Shown here: in pieces, positions 34,349-43,160 of the stretch
How the letters are laid out: each line of letters opens with the position of its first letter
Position numbering within the stretch: position 1 is the first letter of the stretch
From: Candidatus Soleaferrea massiliensis AP7
Lineage (GTDB): Bacteria > Bacillota > Clostridia > Oscillospirales > Ruminococcaceae
Assembly (NCBI RefSeq): GCF_000820765.1
Contig: NZ_CCYH01000004.1
Coordinates: 62,001-126,000 of the forward strand
DNA: 64,000 nt
Direction of reading: 5' to 3'
Translations under genes and position numbers: made by a program
Notes under the pieces: model-generated
What the model was told of the DNA's origin: nothing
Seen by the model: the letters and a program-made list of their open reading frames with translations, nothing else
Databases searched by the model: none

Positions 34349-34425
34349 CGAGGCGTAGCTCAGTTTGGTAGAGTGCTTGGTTTGGGACCAAGATGCCGCA
34401 GGTTCGAGTCCTGTCGCCTCGACCA
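34349..34425 (+). tRNA. tRNA-Pro (anticodon TGG)
   Basis: Acceptor arms CGAGGCG/CGCCTCG, D-arm AGCTCAGTTTGGTAGAGT, anticodon loop TTTGGGA on CTTGG/CCAAG, T-loop GTTCGAGTC, encoded CCA. Confidence 0.97.
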
Positions 34426-34504
34426 AAACCAGCTGAGACAAGAAGAATTTGTCCGGCCTGCATGGTTTTTTATTCAAATTCTTCTGTAAAAGTTAAAAAA
34501 TATG

Positions 34505-34533
34505 TTGACAATTGTCGCGTGGTATGGTAAAAT
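34505..34533 (+). promoter_or_regulatory. Promoter of the tRNA-Thr/tRNA-Tyr pair
   Basis: TTGACA (34505-34510), 17-base spacer, TAAAAT (34528-34533), 30 bases before tRNA-Thr. Confidence 0.8.
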
Positions 34534-34562
34534 GAATACCGCTGTGGTAAGTGGACAACTAT

Positions 34563-34638
34563 GCTGGTGTAGCTCAGTTGGTAGAGCAGCTGATTTGTAA
34601 TCAGCAGGTCGGGGGTTCGAGTCCGTCCACCAGCTCCA
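34563..34638 (+). tRNA. tRNA-Thr (anticodon TGT)
   Basis: Acceptor arms GCTGGTG/CACCAGC, anticodon loop TTTGTAA on GCTGA/TCAGC, T-loop GTTCGAGTC, encoded CCA. 16 bases before tRNA-Tyr, so the two share a transcript. Confidence 0.97.
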
Positions 34639-34654
34639 TCATTTAATTGAATAT

Positions 34655-34739
34655 GGGAGAGTTCCCGAGTGGCCAAAGGGAACAGACTGTAAATCTGTCG
34701 TCAATGACTTCGGTGGTTCGAATCCACCCTCTCCCACCA
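34655..34739 (+). tRNA. tRNA-Tyr (anticodon GTA)
   Basis: 85-base class II tRNA with acceptor arms GGGAGAG/CTCTCCC, anticodon loop CTGTAAA on CAGA/TCTG, a variable arm, T-loop GTTCGAATC and encoded CCA. Its last 15 bases (34725-34739) recur exactly at 36107-36121. Confidence 0.97.
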
Positions 34740-34743
34740 AGTG

Positions 34744-34781
34744 AAAAGTTATATTTCAAATTTTTGAAATATAACTTTTTT
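34744..34781 (+). terminator. Terminator of the tRNA-Thr/Tyr transcript
   Basis: AAAAGTTATATTTCAAA and TTTGAAATATAACTTTTT form a perfect AT-rich stem with a T run. It lies just inside the island. Confidence 0.85.
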
Positions 34782-34900
34782 GTATTTTCATCTACCTGTA
34801 CAGAGCACAAAGATGATTATTATATAATGTTTTTATAAAGATGGTAAAATGGTGTTGAAGAACATTTTCTCAATGTTATAACAAAAAGGAGGATCGCAGA

Positions 34901-36058
34901 ATGACCGAGAATAAACCATATACCCAAAATGATCACGAAGAGTTTACGGTTTACATTTTCAATGCAAAAGATGATCTTCGCTTTTCTGTTATGAAAAACT
35001 GTTTTGATCTATCCGACACAGATGTATACCAAACAATTTCTGAAGAATTTAAAATACTGAAACAACGGCTTAGTTTCAAAGGTGTGTCCTATGAATCTAT
35101 GAAAGGGGCACTTCTTCCAAATCAGGATAAGGGGAAATTTGAGACTTGTTTCATATTTGATTCGGCACAAATTGAAGATAATTGTTATGGGGATATGATA
35201 TTTTCAAAATTACTTCCGTTACTTGATAAAGACAGCGTTTACAGCGTCCTGTGCGGCGATTATATCGATATTCTCAGCAACATCTCCGATTCCCAACTTT
35301 GTCTTAGATCAGCGATGAATGATGTTATTGCAAGATGTCAAAAAACAAGATTCCAGCACAGCAGCCAATATTTTTTGGTATACTTTAATCGTTTGACTGG
35401 CTCCCAGCGCTGGCGCATTGTTGAAGAATTGATGAAATATCCTTGGTTTACTGGATTTGCAGATTTGACACGTCATTCTCTTTTCAAAACCTACATTTCA
35501 TGTGTTTTGACTCAAGCTTTTGTAAAGTGCCGTAATCAAATAATTGCTTCTCATCAAACCGACTATTCTGATGATGAAAATGTCAATATGCTGGGATATC
35601 CTTTTGAAGAAAATGGTTATCGCTTTATCAGCATAAACGAAGATAGTTTCTCACCTTTTTTGTGTTACAAAATTGAAGCTGATGTTTCTGATGAAACGGA
35701 TATAGGTTTTTCATTCAATACACTGTTTCCCAAATTTAATTCCGTTGATAAATTAAAATTAAAAATTGATGATAAGAAATGGAACGATTACCTTATGGAC
35801 GAGAGCAAGAAAGGGCCGATACTTAGTACATTAGGCTATGATATAGAGGACAAAGAAACATTCATTCGTGAAATTTACAAAAAAATATGTTCTAGTTATA
35901 TTTATAAGCTTGAACGCAAATTATACGATGAAAAATGGGTGTGGAAATTTTGTGTATGTGTTGATATGCCGACAGTCAACGGAAGCTACAGAAAAACTAC
36001 GGTAGTCTTGAGGTATTTTCCAGATATAGGTGAAGTGCATGTCATTACTATCACATAA
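34901..36058 (+). CDS. Orphan hypothetical protein in the tRNA-Tyr island
   Basis: 385 residues; AAAGGAGG before the ATG. Rich in Asp, Lys, Phe, Tyr and Ser, no membrane segment or signal peptide, and no motif I recognise (no P-loop, HTH, nuclease DxK or protease triad). Segments such as NDHEEFTVYIFNAKDDLRF, WRIVEELMKYPWFTGF and TVVLRYFPDIGEVHVITIT suggest an alpha/beta cytoplasmic protein. The base composition is well below that of the neighbours and codons end mostly in A or T, a sign of recent transfer. As the only cargo of an island in a tRNA gene, a defence, toxin-immunity or stress role is possible, but there is no direct evidence. Confidence 0.7.
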   Translation: MTENKPYTQNDHEEFTVYIFNAKDDLRFSVMKNCFDLSDTDVYQTISEEFKILKQRLSFKGVSYESMKGALLPNQDKGKFETCFIFDSAQIEDNCYGDMIFSKLLPLLDKDSVYSVLCGDYIDILSNISDSQLCLRSAMNDVIARCQKTRFQHSSQYFLVYFNRLTGSQRWRIVEELMKYPWFTGFADLTRHSLFKTYISCVLTQAFVKCRNQIIASHQTDYSDDENVNMLGYPFEENGYRFISINEDSFSPFLCYKIEADVSDETDIGFSFNTLFPKFNSVDKLKLKIDDKKWNDYLMDESKKGPILSTLGYDIEDKETFIREIYKKICSSYIYKLERKLYDEKWVWKFCVCVDMPTVNGSYRKTTVVLRYFPDIGEVHVITIT

Positions 36059-36392
36059 CACAAAAACCTTTACAAATCTCTGCGTTAGAGCGGCATCTAA
36101 AATGTTCACCCTCTCCCACCATAAAATGTGATTGATTTTATAGTTGTTCACGTTTTAGGGACTCATGCAGGCTTGTAAGCTTTTTGGACTCAAATTCAAG
36201 CGATTTTAATCAGATACCCTTTCATATGATAGAAAAATAAAAATGCTTTGAAAAAATGTGGGGTTTCCGCCTGATGCTCAGGCTGGGACCTCGCTTTTTT
36301 ATGTAATTTTGCTACAGTGAAAACCGCTGAATGTATCTTTTTCTTACCCGGCGGCAAACTAGAAACAGAAAAATAAAAAGGAGCATCATACT
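36059..36392. other. Gap at the right edge of the tRNA island
   Basis: Holds the duplicated tRNA-Tyr end (36107-36121) and a GCCTGA/TCAGGC hairpin near 36268-36282 followed within 20 bases by TTTTTT, perhaps a terminator. No gene seen. Confidence 0.5.
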
Positions 36393-36827
36393 ATGGTTGA
36401 ACAGGATACCATTAAATTGCTGCGCGAGTGCGACGAAGGCATCAAAATGGGCGTAGCGTCCATTGATGAAGTTTTGGAGTATACACATCATGAGGCGCTG
36501 CGGGAAGCTCTCACCGGCTGCAAAGAGGAACATGATAAGCTGAAAAAGGAAATCCAGCTTCTTTTGGATGGATACCACGATGAAGGAAAAGATCCCAATC
36601 CCATGGCCAAGGGGATGTCGTGGATCAAAACCAACGTGAAGCTCAGCATGAACGACTCAGACAAAACCATCGCGGACTTGATCACGGACGGCTGCAATAT
36701 GGGAGTCAAGTCTCTGAACCGTTATCTGAACCAATATGAAGCGGCGGACGAAACATCGAAGGATATCACCAAACGACTGATTCGTTTGGAAGAGCGGCTT
36801 GCTGTTGACCTGCGGCCATTTCTATAA
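36393..36827 (+). CDS. Small helical-bundle protein, ferritin-like or DUF2383-like
   Basis: 144 residues; AAGGAG ten bases before the ATG. The sequence is nearly all helix with regularly placed Glu, Asp and His (DTIKLLRECDEGIKMGVASIDEVLEY, THHEALREALTGCKEEHDKLKKE, IADLITDGCNMGVKSLNRYLNQY), as in ferritin-like four-helix bundles that may bind metal or respond to stress. Not a recognised enzyme. It is 22 bases upstream of the alcohol dehydrogenase gene, so the two are probably co-transcribed. Confidence 0.7.
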   Translation: MVEQDTIKLLRECDEGIKMGVASIDEVLEYTHHEALREALTGCKEEHDKLKKEIQLLLDGYHDEGKDPNPMAKGMSWIKTNVKLSMNDSDKTIADLITDGCNMGVKSLNRYLNQYEAADETSKDITKRLIRLEERLAVDLRPFL

Positions 36828-36849
36828 AGAACAGAAAGGATAAAAAATT

Positions 36850-37977
36850 ATGAAAGCGATTGTTTATGAAGGGATAAAGGATGTTCGGTTGGAGGAGGTA
36901 GCCGACCCCACGATTCAAAACGACGACGATGTGATAGTAAAGGTTACTTCAACTGCCATATGCGGTTCCGACCTGCACTTGATCCACGGCAGAGTCCCGG
37001 CCATGAAGCCGGGCTTTATCATGGGGCACGAGACCATGGGTATTGTGGAAGAAGCCGGAAAAGGTGTTGCCAACGTGAAAAAGGGCGACCGGGTCATTGT
37101 CCCCTTCCCGGTTGCCTGCGGCCACTGCTTTTTCTGTGAACACGGTCATTACAGCCAATGCGGCAATTCCAATCCAAACGGCGAAGCCGGCGGCCTGTTC
37201 GGCTACTCCGACGCTTACGGCGGCTACGCCGGAGGACAGGCGGAGTATTTGAGAGTGCCCTATGCCAATGTGGGACCGGTGGTGGTCCCGCAGGAGCTGA
37301 GCGATGAGCAGGTGCTGTTCCTGACCGACATCCTGCCCACCTCCCGCTGGGGCGTGGACATCGGCGGCGTCAAGCCGGGAGATACGGTTGTGGTGCTGGG
37401 CTGCGGCCCGGTGGGACTGCTCACCATCAAGTGGTGTATTTTGCTGGGGGCAAAACGGATCATCGCTGTGGACAGTGTGGACTACCGGCTCCGGCACGCT
37501 GAAAGCTATGGCGTAGAAACCATGAACTTCGAGGAGTATGACAATACGGGACTGGAAATCAAGGAACGAACGCACGGCGGCGCGGACGTGGTGATCGACT
37601 GTGTGGGTATGGACGGCAAAATGTCAGTGATGGAGAAGATGGAAGCGGCGCTGAAGCTGCAGGCCGGCTCCAAATCCGCCATTGAGATTTCCTCAGAGGC
37701 GGTGCGCAAATGCGGCACGGTGGCAATGGTGGGGGTATATGGCGGCCGCTATAACACCTTTCCGCTGGGAAATTTCTTTTCCCGCAACATCACCCTGAAA
37801 ATAGGACAGTGTCCGGCCCAGGGCTATGTGAAGCCGATTCTGGAATCGATTCAAAAGGGCGAATTCGACGCCACGGACATCATCACCCACACGCTGAAGC
37901 TGGAGGAAGGCAGCCAGGGTTACTCCATTTTTGACAACAAAGAAGACGGCTGCATAAAGGTCATACTGAAACCGTAG
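36850..37977 (+). CDS. Zinc-dependent medium-chain alcohol dehydrogenase (formaldehyde-dehydrogenase-like group)
   Basis: 375 residues. Catalytic zinc ligands are in ICGSDLHLIHGR (Cys38) and MGHETMGIVEEAG (His-Glu), the structural zinc site is CGHCFFCEHGHYSQC, and the NAD(P)-binding Rossmann motif is VVVLGCGPVGLL (~residues 181-192). The long insert and the GGYAGGQAEYLRVP stretch place it in the glutathione-independent formaldehyde dehydrogenase-like group, which acts on various alcohols or aldehydes. It follows the helical-bundle gene at 36393, which may indicate a role in aldehyde or oxidative stress. Confidence 0.9.
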   Translation: MKAIVYEGIKDVRLEEVADPTIQNDDDVIVKVTSTAICGSDLHLIHGRVPAMKPGFIMGHETMGIVEEAGKGVANVKKGDRVIVPFPVACGHCFFCEHGHYSQCGNSNPNGEAGGLFGYSDAYGGYAGGQAEYLRVPYANVGPVVVPQELSDEQVLFLTDILPTSRWGVDIGGVKPGDTVVVLGCGPVGLLTIKWCILLGAKRIIAVDSVDYRLRHAESYGVETMNFEEYDNTGLEIKERTHGGADVVIDCVGMDGKMSVMEKMEAALKLQAGSKSAIEISSEAVRKCGTVAMVGVYGGRYNTFPLGNFFSRNITLKIGQCPAQGYVKPILESIQKGEFDATDIITHTLKLEEGSQGYSIFDNKEDGCIKVILKP

Positions 37978-38196
37978 ACAGGACATGCGCTTCCTGAAAA
38001 TGAGGGATTTCCCTCAAAAGAATCCCGATTCGGAAGCTGATGATGGTTGGGCAAACCCTTCCCTGCAGGCGGCATCAAAACGGCGGACTGTCCAAAAACG
38101 ATGGGGCAATCGTCTATCCGCCTCTCCCATGAAAAGATGCAGGCTTTAACGTTGGCCCCTTTTTATATCATATTCCGCGCAGCGATGCGGCAGGCG

Positions 38197-38240
38197 AAAC
38201 CGGCTGTTTTGGACAAGGGTATCCAAAACAGCCGGTTTTT
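38197..38240 (+). terminator. Rho-independent terminator
   Basis: AAACCGGCTGTTTTGGA and TCCAAAACAGCCGGTTT form a perfect 17-bp stem with a T run; 220 bases after the dehydrogenase stop. Confidence 0.85.
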
Positions 38241-38412
38241 CTTACCAAGACGATTAACAGTATATGGCGCTTACCCTCTCTGAAGAAACGCGTCCGATTT
38301 TTCACTTATAGAAATTCCCCCGTAAAACAGCTGCCGGATGTTATTTTATGGCGCGTACAGCTGAAAACAGGGCTTCCGCGGGGATAAAACGGGAATTAAC
38401 CGATAATCGTGC

Positions 38413-38441
38413 TTGCAGAATGCCTTCTGGTTCTGTATAAT
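38413..38441 (+). promoter_or_regulatory. Promoter of the diguanylate cyclase gene
   Basis: TTGCAG (38413-38418), 17-base spacer, TATAAT (38436-38441). Confidence 0.75.
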
Positions 38442-38497
38442 AAGAATCATATAACTTACATCTGAACTTTGCAAAATGATTACGATGGGATGATAAG

Positions 38498-40963
38498 ATG
38501 AAAAAAATGATTCTGCTGGTTGCGGCAGTTCTTATAATGACCAGTATCTTTCCAGCCGGCATCTCTGCGCAGTCACGGCGGACGGTGCGGGTGGCCTATC
38601 CGATTCAAGAGGGGCTTACCGATCTGGATGAGAACGGAAACTATACCGGCTATACCTATGAATATCTGGAAGAGATTGCGCAGTACACGGGGTGGGATTA
38701 CGAGTTTGTACAGGTTCCCGGGCCGATCGATGAGAGCCTGACCGCCCTGATGAATATGGTGGAAACCGGCGAAGTGGATTTGATCGGTGGCCTGCTGTAT
38801 CTGGAGGACTACGAGAAACGGTTCAATTATGCCAGCCACAGCTACGGCGTGGTGGAAACGGTCCTGCAGGTTTTGGCGGACAATACACAGAGCATTGTGG
38901 TCAACTCCCAGGTCCAGCAGAATTTCCGGATCGCTGTGACGAACAGGAACGGCAGGACCGCGCAGGAATTGAAGGATTACTGTAAGATGAACCTGATCAC
39001 GCCGGAGTTTGTCGATTGTACGAGTCAGGAAGAGCAGATAGCCGCCATGCGCGAGGGGCGCGCGGACATGATGCTGAACACCAGCCTGAACTTTGCGGGG
39101 GGAATCCGCACCATTGCCCGCTTTTCTCCCAAACCGTTCTACTTTGCCGTGACCAAAAAGGACGACAGCGGACTGCTGGAAAAGCTCAACGAGGCGATTA
39201 CCAGCATCGAGCAGACCGATTCGACCTTCTCATCGACGCTGTTCGATAAATACTTTGTCTCCGTAAACAATACCTTTATGCTGTCCGAAAAAGAAACGGA
39301 TTATCTGCAGTCGGCCGGAACGCTGCGCGTAGGGTATCTGAACCGGCAGCCTCCGTTCCAGTATCTGTCGGAGGAGGGCGGTTTCCGGGGGATTGCTACC
39401 GATCTGTTGGAGACGGTGTCGCAGAAAACCGGCTTGAAATTTGAGTGCGTGGGTGTGGATACCACAGAGGAATTGTATCGCAAGGCGGGCGCCGGGGAAA
39501 TTGATATGGTCGCCAGTATGCCCTACGACTATGATCTGGCGCGTGATCAGGAGCTTTCCATGACCCGGCCGTACCTCACAACGCAGTATGTTCTGCTTTC
39601 CAACAGGAGCAACGAGTCCATCACCGAAGAGGATCGTGAAGCGCAGGTGGAGATGAATGTGTATCCGCGGGGGCGGTCCGGAAAGGTGGTTTACTATGAC
39701 ACGATTGAGTCCTGCATCCAGGCCGTAGAAACCGGCGGAGCGGATTATACCGTTGTGGATGCGTATACCGCCCAGTATTACATCAATCAGCCCCGATTCG
39801 ACAACCTGCGGCTGGTTCAGCAGGAATCCCAGCCGAGAAGGATCTGTCTCGGGGTGGTGAAGTCCACCCAGCGCGAGCTGCTGTCCATCCTCAACAAGGC
39901 GATTGTTACGATGCCGGAAGAGGATATTCAGGGAATTATCAATCAAAATGTCATCCAGCGGCAGCCCCTGTCCATGATGGATATCATTCGGGAGAATCCG
40001 ATGGAATCCCTGCTGGTGGTCGGCGGCTTCCTGCTTCTGGTCATTGCGGGACTGCTCGTGATCCTGCGCCAGCGCGCAAAGATGAATAAAAAAACCTCCC
40101 TGGAACTGAAAAAGCATTTTCGCGTGTACGCGCTGATGAATGAATATTTTTATGAATATGATTTCCAGGCCGATGAGCTGCTTCTCTCCATTCCGCCGAA
40201 AAACGAAAAGAGCAAGCCGGAACTTGTGGTATGCAAAGCGCAGAATGAACAGGAAAGACAGTTCCAGGAGCCGTTTATGCAGCTGATCCGATCACAGGAG
40301 GACGGCGTCAGGGAGGTCTGTCTGCGTTATCTTGACGGGCAGTACCATTGGCTGCGCATTGCGCTCGAAACGGTCTATGACGACGACAAGCCAGCCTATG
40401 CGCTCGGCAAGATCCATGTCATCGACGATGAGCAGAAGGAGAAGGACGCGCTGCTCAGAAAAGCGCAGCTGGACAGCCTGACCCAGCTTTACAATGCCGA
40501 GACCTGCAGAAATATGGTGAAGGAGAGTCTGGCCGAACTGCGTGAACAGGAAAACGGGGCGCTGATCCTGGTGGATGTCGACCATTTCAAGCAGATCAAT
40601 GATACCTATGGCCATATGCGCGGGGATGAGACGCTCGTCCGCATTTCGAAGCTGCTGCGGGACAATTTCCGGGATGAGGACATTGTCGGACGTCCGGGCG
40701 GAGATGAATTCCTGATCTATATGAGGCGGATCAAAAACAGGCAGGCCCTGTCGGAGAAGTGCGCCGCGCTGTGCGCCTGTGTGCGTGCGCTCGACCTGGA
40801 GGACGGCGTTCATCTTTCCATCAGCGTTGGAGCGGCAATGTCCGAATGCGGGGACGCGTATAATGCGCTTTACCAATGTGCGGACCAGGCGCTGTACCGT
40901 GCGAAAGAGCAGGGACGGGACGGCTTCAGCATTGTCCGCGGAGAAGCCGGCCGTCCGCAGTAA
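38498..40963 (+). CDS. Membrane diguanylate cyclase with two extracellular solute-binding domains
   Basis: 821 residues. A signal peptide (ending near SAQS, residue ~25) is followed by two tandem SBP_bac_3 domains (~29-255 and ~270-490), each beginning with TVRVAYPIQEG or TLRVGYLNRQPPF and containing GEVDLIGG or GEIDMVAS. One membrane helix (SLLVVGGFLLLVIAGLLVIL, ~505-525) leads to a PAS-like linker (~530-650) and a GGDEF domain with intact GRPGGDEF (~730) and the inhibitory RxxD site five residues before it. It should make c-di-GMP from two GTP in response to a bound small molecule, perhaps an amino acid. No EAL domain is attached. Confidence 0.9.
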   Translation: MKKMILLVAAVLIMTSIFPAGISAQSRRTVRVAYPIQEGLTDLDENGNYTGYTYEYLEEIAQYTGWDYEFVQVPGPIDESLTALMNMVETGEVDLIGGLLYLEDYEKRFNYASHSYGVVETVLQVLADNTQSIVVNSQVQQNFRIAVTNRNGRTAQELKDYCKMNLITPEFVDCTSQEEQIAAMREGRADMMLNTSLNFAGGIRTIARFSPKPFYFAVTKKDDSGLLEKLNEAITSIEQTDSTFSSTLFDKYFVSVNNTFMLSEKETDYLQSAGTLRVGYLNRQPPFQYLSEEGGFRGIATDLLETVSQKTGLKFECVGVDTTEELYRKAGAGEIDMVASMPYDYDLARDQELSMTRPYLTTQYVLLSNRSNESITEEDREAQVEMNVYPRGRSGKVVYYDTIESCIQAVETGGADYTVVDAYTAQYYINQPRFDNLRLVQQESQPRRICLGVVKSTQRELLSILNKAIVTMPEEDIQGIINQNVIQRQPLSMMDIIRENPMESLLVVGGFLLLVIAGLLVILRQRAKMNKKTSLELKKHFRVYALMNEYFYEYDFQADELLLSIPPKNEKSKPELVVCKAQNEQERQFQEPFMQLIRSQEDGVREVCLRYLDGQYHWLRIALETVYDDDKPAYALGKIHVIDDEQKEKDALLRKAQLDSLTQLYNAETCRNMVKESLAELREQENGALILVDVDHFKQINDTYGHMRGDETLVRISKLLRDNFRDEDIVGRPGGDEFLIYMRRIKNRQALSEKCAALCACVRALDLEDGVHLSISVGAAMSECGDAYNALYQCADQALYRAKEQGRDGFSIVRGEAGRPQ

Positions 40964-41178
40964 AACGTGCGAAATGGCTGCCTAAACATCCGAAACGGCC
41001 TTATCTGTTTATGCGTATGACGGTGCGGTTCCGTTCCAGAAAGAAATGGCCGAAGCCAGGCTCTTCTATAAATCTGCAGATCCCATACATAAAATAGGAT
41101 GTCCCCTTGCCTGTCCCCGATTTTGAGATAGAACCATTTTTGTGCGCGCGCGGACAAATCGTATAAGAGACATGACAG

Positions 41179-41228
41179 GCCGGATAAGGCAGCAGACTGC
41201 AGGGTCTGCCGTTTTATCCGGCTTTTTT
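41179..41228 (+). terminator. Terminator downstream of the diguanylate cyclase gene
   Basis: GCCGGATAA ... TTATCCGGC encloses a second stem GGCAGCAGAC/GTCTGCC and is followed by TTTTTT. Confidence 0.85.
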
Positions 41229-41593
41229 CTATTGGAGGGATTAGAGGGATGGATTGCATGGGAAGGTCAGAAGGATTTACATCCGGCATCCGAGCGTGGT
41301 ATTCGGAGGTGTCCTGACCGGCTTTCTGGTGATGTTCGTACGTTTTTCACCAGGAAAAACACACGCAGGCGGGTATAGCCGTCCTGGCATCGGCACAAAG
41401 CTGCGAAAAATCGCCGTGATGCGAATTCCAATCTCCCGGGCTGACGCTGACGTGGGCGTTTTGGCCCCGCCGCTTAACCGTTTTTTTCTTTTGGCCGCGG
41501 CGAACCATGACGTTTGCCATTCGCTTCATGCCCCAAGCTGCAGCCGGCGAAATACCCACGCCCGCCTGTGCCGGCGGCTCCCATTACGACAAT

Positions 41594-41624
41594 ACCCCCC
41601 TTTCGAAACGCTTCGGAAGGGGGT
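41594..41624 (-). terminator. Hairpin at the end of sleL
   Basis: ACCCCCCTT and AAGGGGGT pair, with an inner CGAA/TTCG stem, 8 bases after the sleL stop. The minus-strand T run is weak. Confidence 0.55.
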
Positions 41625-41631
41625 GGTTTAT

Positions 41632-42918
41632 CTACAGTACAACCTTGCGCACATTGTACCGTGCGCTGATCAATGCCCAATTCTGCTGGAACGGCCGCAT
41701 CAGGTTCCAGTAAGCGCAGCCGCGCAGCTGGAATTCCTCCATCAGCTCAAATTTGGCTGCAATGCTGCGCACATCCTCAAACCAGACCACATGCTTTGTC
41801 CCGCGCCGGTCGTAATACTCAAAGAACGGGGACTGTGCCGCCGGGTCAAACAGAATCTGCGCGCCGTAACGCGCCGCGATCTGCACCGCGTATTCGTTTC
41901 CGATGGAGGTCGCGCGGGTGATGCCGCGTTCAAACGGGAGCGGCCAGTCGTATCCGTAGTTGGGAATGCCCATCAGAATCTTTTCGGATGGAATCTGCGT
42001 CACCGCGTAGTCGACCACCTCGCGCACCCGGTTCAGCGGCGCGACGGCCATCGGCGGGCCGTAGGTGTAGCCCCACTCATAGGTCATCAGCAGCACGGTG
42101 TCGGAAACCGCGCCCACCGCGGCATAATCGTGGGCCTCGTACAGCAGGCCGCGCTGCGCGGAGGAGATCTTCGGCGCCAGATCGGTGTTGACAAAGAAGC
42201 CTTCGGCATGCATACGGGCCGTCACGTTCTCAAGGAACTGGATGAACGCCTCGCTGTCCTGCGGCTCGATGTATTCGAAATCGATGTCCAGCCCGACGTA
42301 GCCCTTGCGGTTCATGACCGAGACAACCTGGTCCAGCACGCGGTTCTGCAGCTCGGTATTCTGAAACAGCATGCTGGCGCGCTCGCCGCTGAAGGTGCCG
42401 TCCTCGGTGATGGAGGAAAGCAGCATGACCGGCGCGGTTTTATATCGGTAGGCGATCCGGATGATCCATTCGTCGTCGATGTCGATCAGCTCGCCCGTTT
42501 CGGTAAACCCATAGCCGAAGATGGTGATGTAGGTCAGATACGGCAGACAGCGGGTCAGTACATCGCGGCGTATGTAGGGATAGGCGTATCCGTTGATCGT
42601 GAAGTCCCGGCGCTTCTCCTCGGTGAACCGGATGACAATGGTCTGTCCGGCCCGCAGCGACATGTTCGGCGTCAGGCTGGGGTTGTTCTGCAGCAGCACG
42701 GAAACCGTGGTGCCGTACCTTGCCGCAATGGAGGTCAGCGTGTCGCCCGGACGCACGGTGTACACCGTTTCGGGGATCAGGATGATGAGCGCCTGCCCAA
42801 TCACCAGATTGTACGGGTTGATCAGGTTGTTGTCGCTGATGATCCGCTGCGCCGTGACGCCGTACCGCCGCGCTAGGTTCCCTATCGTATCGCCTCTTCG
42901 CACCACATGAATGACCAT
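41632..42918 (-). CDS. sleL: LysM-GH18 spore cortex/peptidoglycan hydrolase, SleL/YaaH family
   Basis: 428 residues. Two LysM repeats at ~2-49 (VIHVVRRGDTIGNLARRYGV) and ~51-97 (VYTVRPGDTLTSIAARYGT) bind peptidoglycan. The GH18 barrel follows (~105-428), with the catalytic motif GLDIDFEYIE and typical VLLMTYEWGYTYGPP and KILMGIPNYGYDW. SleL/YaaH proteins are N-acetylglucosaminidases acting on cortex fragments in germination; no signal peptide is needed when the protein is packed in the spore coat, which fits this N-terminus. Divergent from the sensor kinase gene at 43161. Confidence 0.9.
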   Translation of the reverse strand: MVIHVVRRGDTIGNLARRYGVTAQRIISDNNLINPYNLVIGQALIILIPETVYTVRPGDTLTSIAARYGTTVSVLLQNNPSLTPNMSLRAGQTIVIRFTEEKRRDFTINGYAYPYIRRDVLTRCLPYLTYITIFGYGFTETGELIDIDDEWIIRIAYRYKTAPVMLLSSITEDGTFSGERASMLFQNTELQNRVLDQVVSVMNRKGYVGLDIDFEYIEPQDSEAFIQFLENVTARMHAEGFFVNTDLAPKISSAQRGLLYEAHDYAAVGAVSDTVLLMTYEWGYTYGPPMAVAPLNRVREVVDYAVTQIPSEKILMGIPNYGYDWPLPFERGITRATSIGNEYAVQIAARYGAQILFDPAAQSPFFEYYDRRGTKHVVWFEDVRSIAAKFELMEEFQLRGCAYWNLMRPFQQNWALISARYNVRKVVL

Positions 42919-43107
42919 GCTCGCACCGCCTTTGACAGTTTTCTTTAACCCATTCTACGCCGGGGAGGTCCAATTGGTGCAGAGAAACCGGGCGAAGGAT
43001 ATTTGCGGAAAAGCCGCGCGGACAGGGCGGCAGACTTTCCCGATCGACTGGGTATGCCGCGTTCTGCCAAAATAAACTGGGATTCATCTGTTAAATGCGC
43101 TGTTCAG

Positions 43108-43136
43108 CTGACAATTCCGCCGATCTGCGGTATAAT
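43108..43136 (+). promoter_or_regulatory. Promoter of the GHKL sensor kinase gene
   Basis: CTGACA (43108-43113), 17-base spacer, TATAAT (43131-43136), 25 bases before the chosen start. Confidence 0.75.
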
Positions 43137-43160
43137 GGAAACACAATGGAGGGGAAGCGA

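Larger units (their letters stand above)
34725..36121 (+). mobile_element. Small AT-rich island inserted at the tRNA-Tyr 3' end
   Basis: The 15-base string CACCCTCTCCCACCA ends tRNA-Tyr (34725-34739) and reappears at 36107-36121 with no other tRNA sequence around it. Between the copies is about 1.37 kb, clearly AT-richer than both sides and holding a single gene (34901-36058). A duplicated tRNA end flanking atypical DNA is the usual footprint of site-specific integration. There is no integrase gene, so the island is either a remnant or moved with help from elsewhere. Confidence 0.6.
37978..38497. other. Gap with terminator and the promoter of the diguanylate cyclase gene
   Basis: No gene. 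Contains the terminator at 38197-38240 and the promoter at 38413-38441. Confidence 0.6.
40964..41631. other. Gap between diguanylate cyclase and sleL
   Basis: No gene supported. Two convergent terminators (41179-41228 and 41594-41624) account for the clear structure. Confidence 0.6.

Noticed and set aside
36100-36125. Possible second tRNA-Tyr gene
   Set aside because: Only the last 15 bases are present; no D-arm, anticodon or T-arm precedes them. It is better explained as an attachment-site copy.
41254-42876. Long plus-strand open frame of 540 codons opposite sleL
   Set aside because: It is the mirror of the LysM-GH18 gene, which has clear domain motifs. The plus frame is rich in Arg, His and Ala and has no ribosome site or domain.
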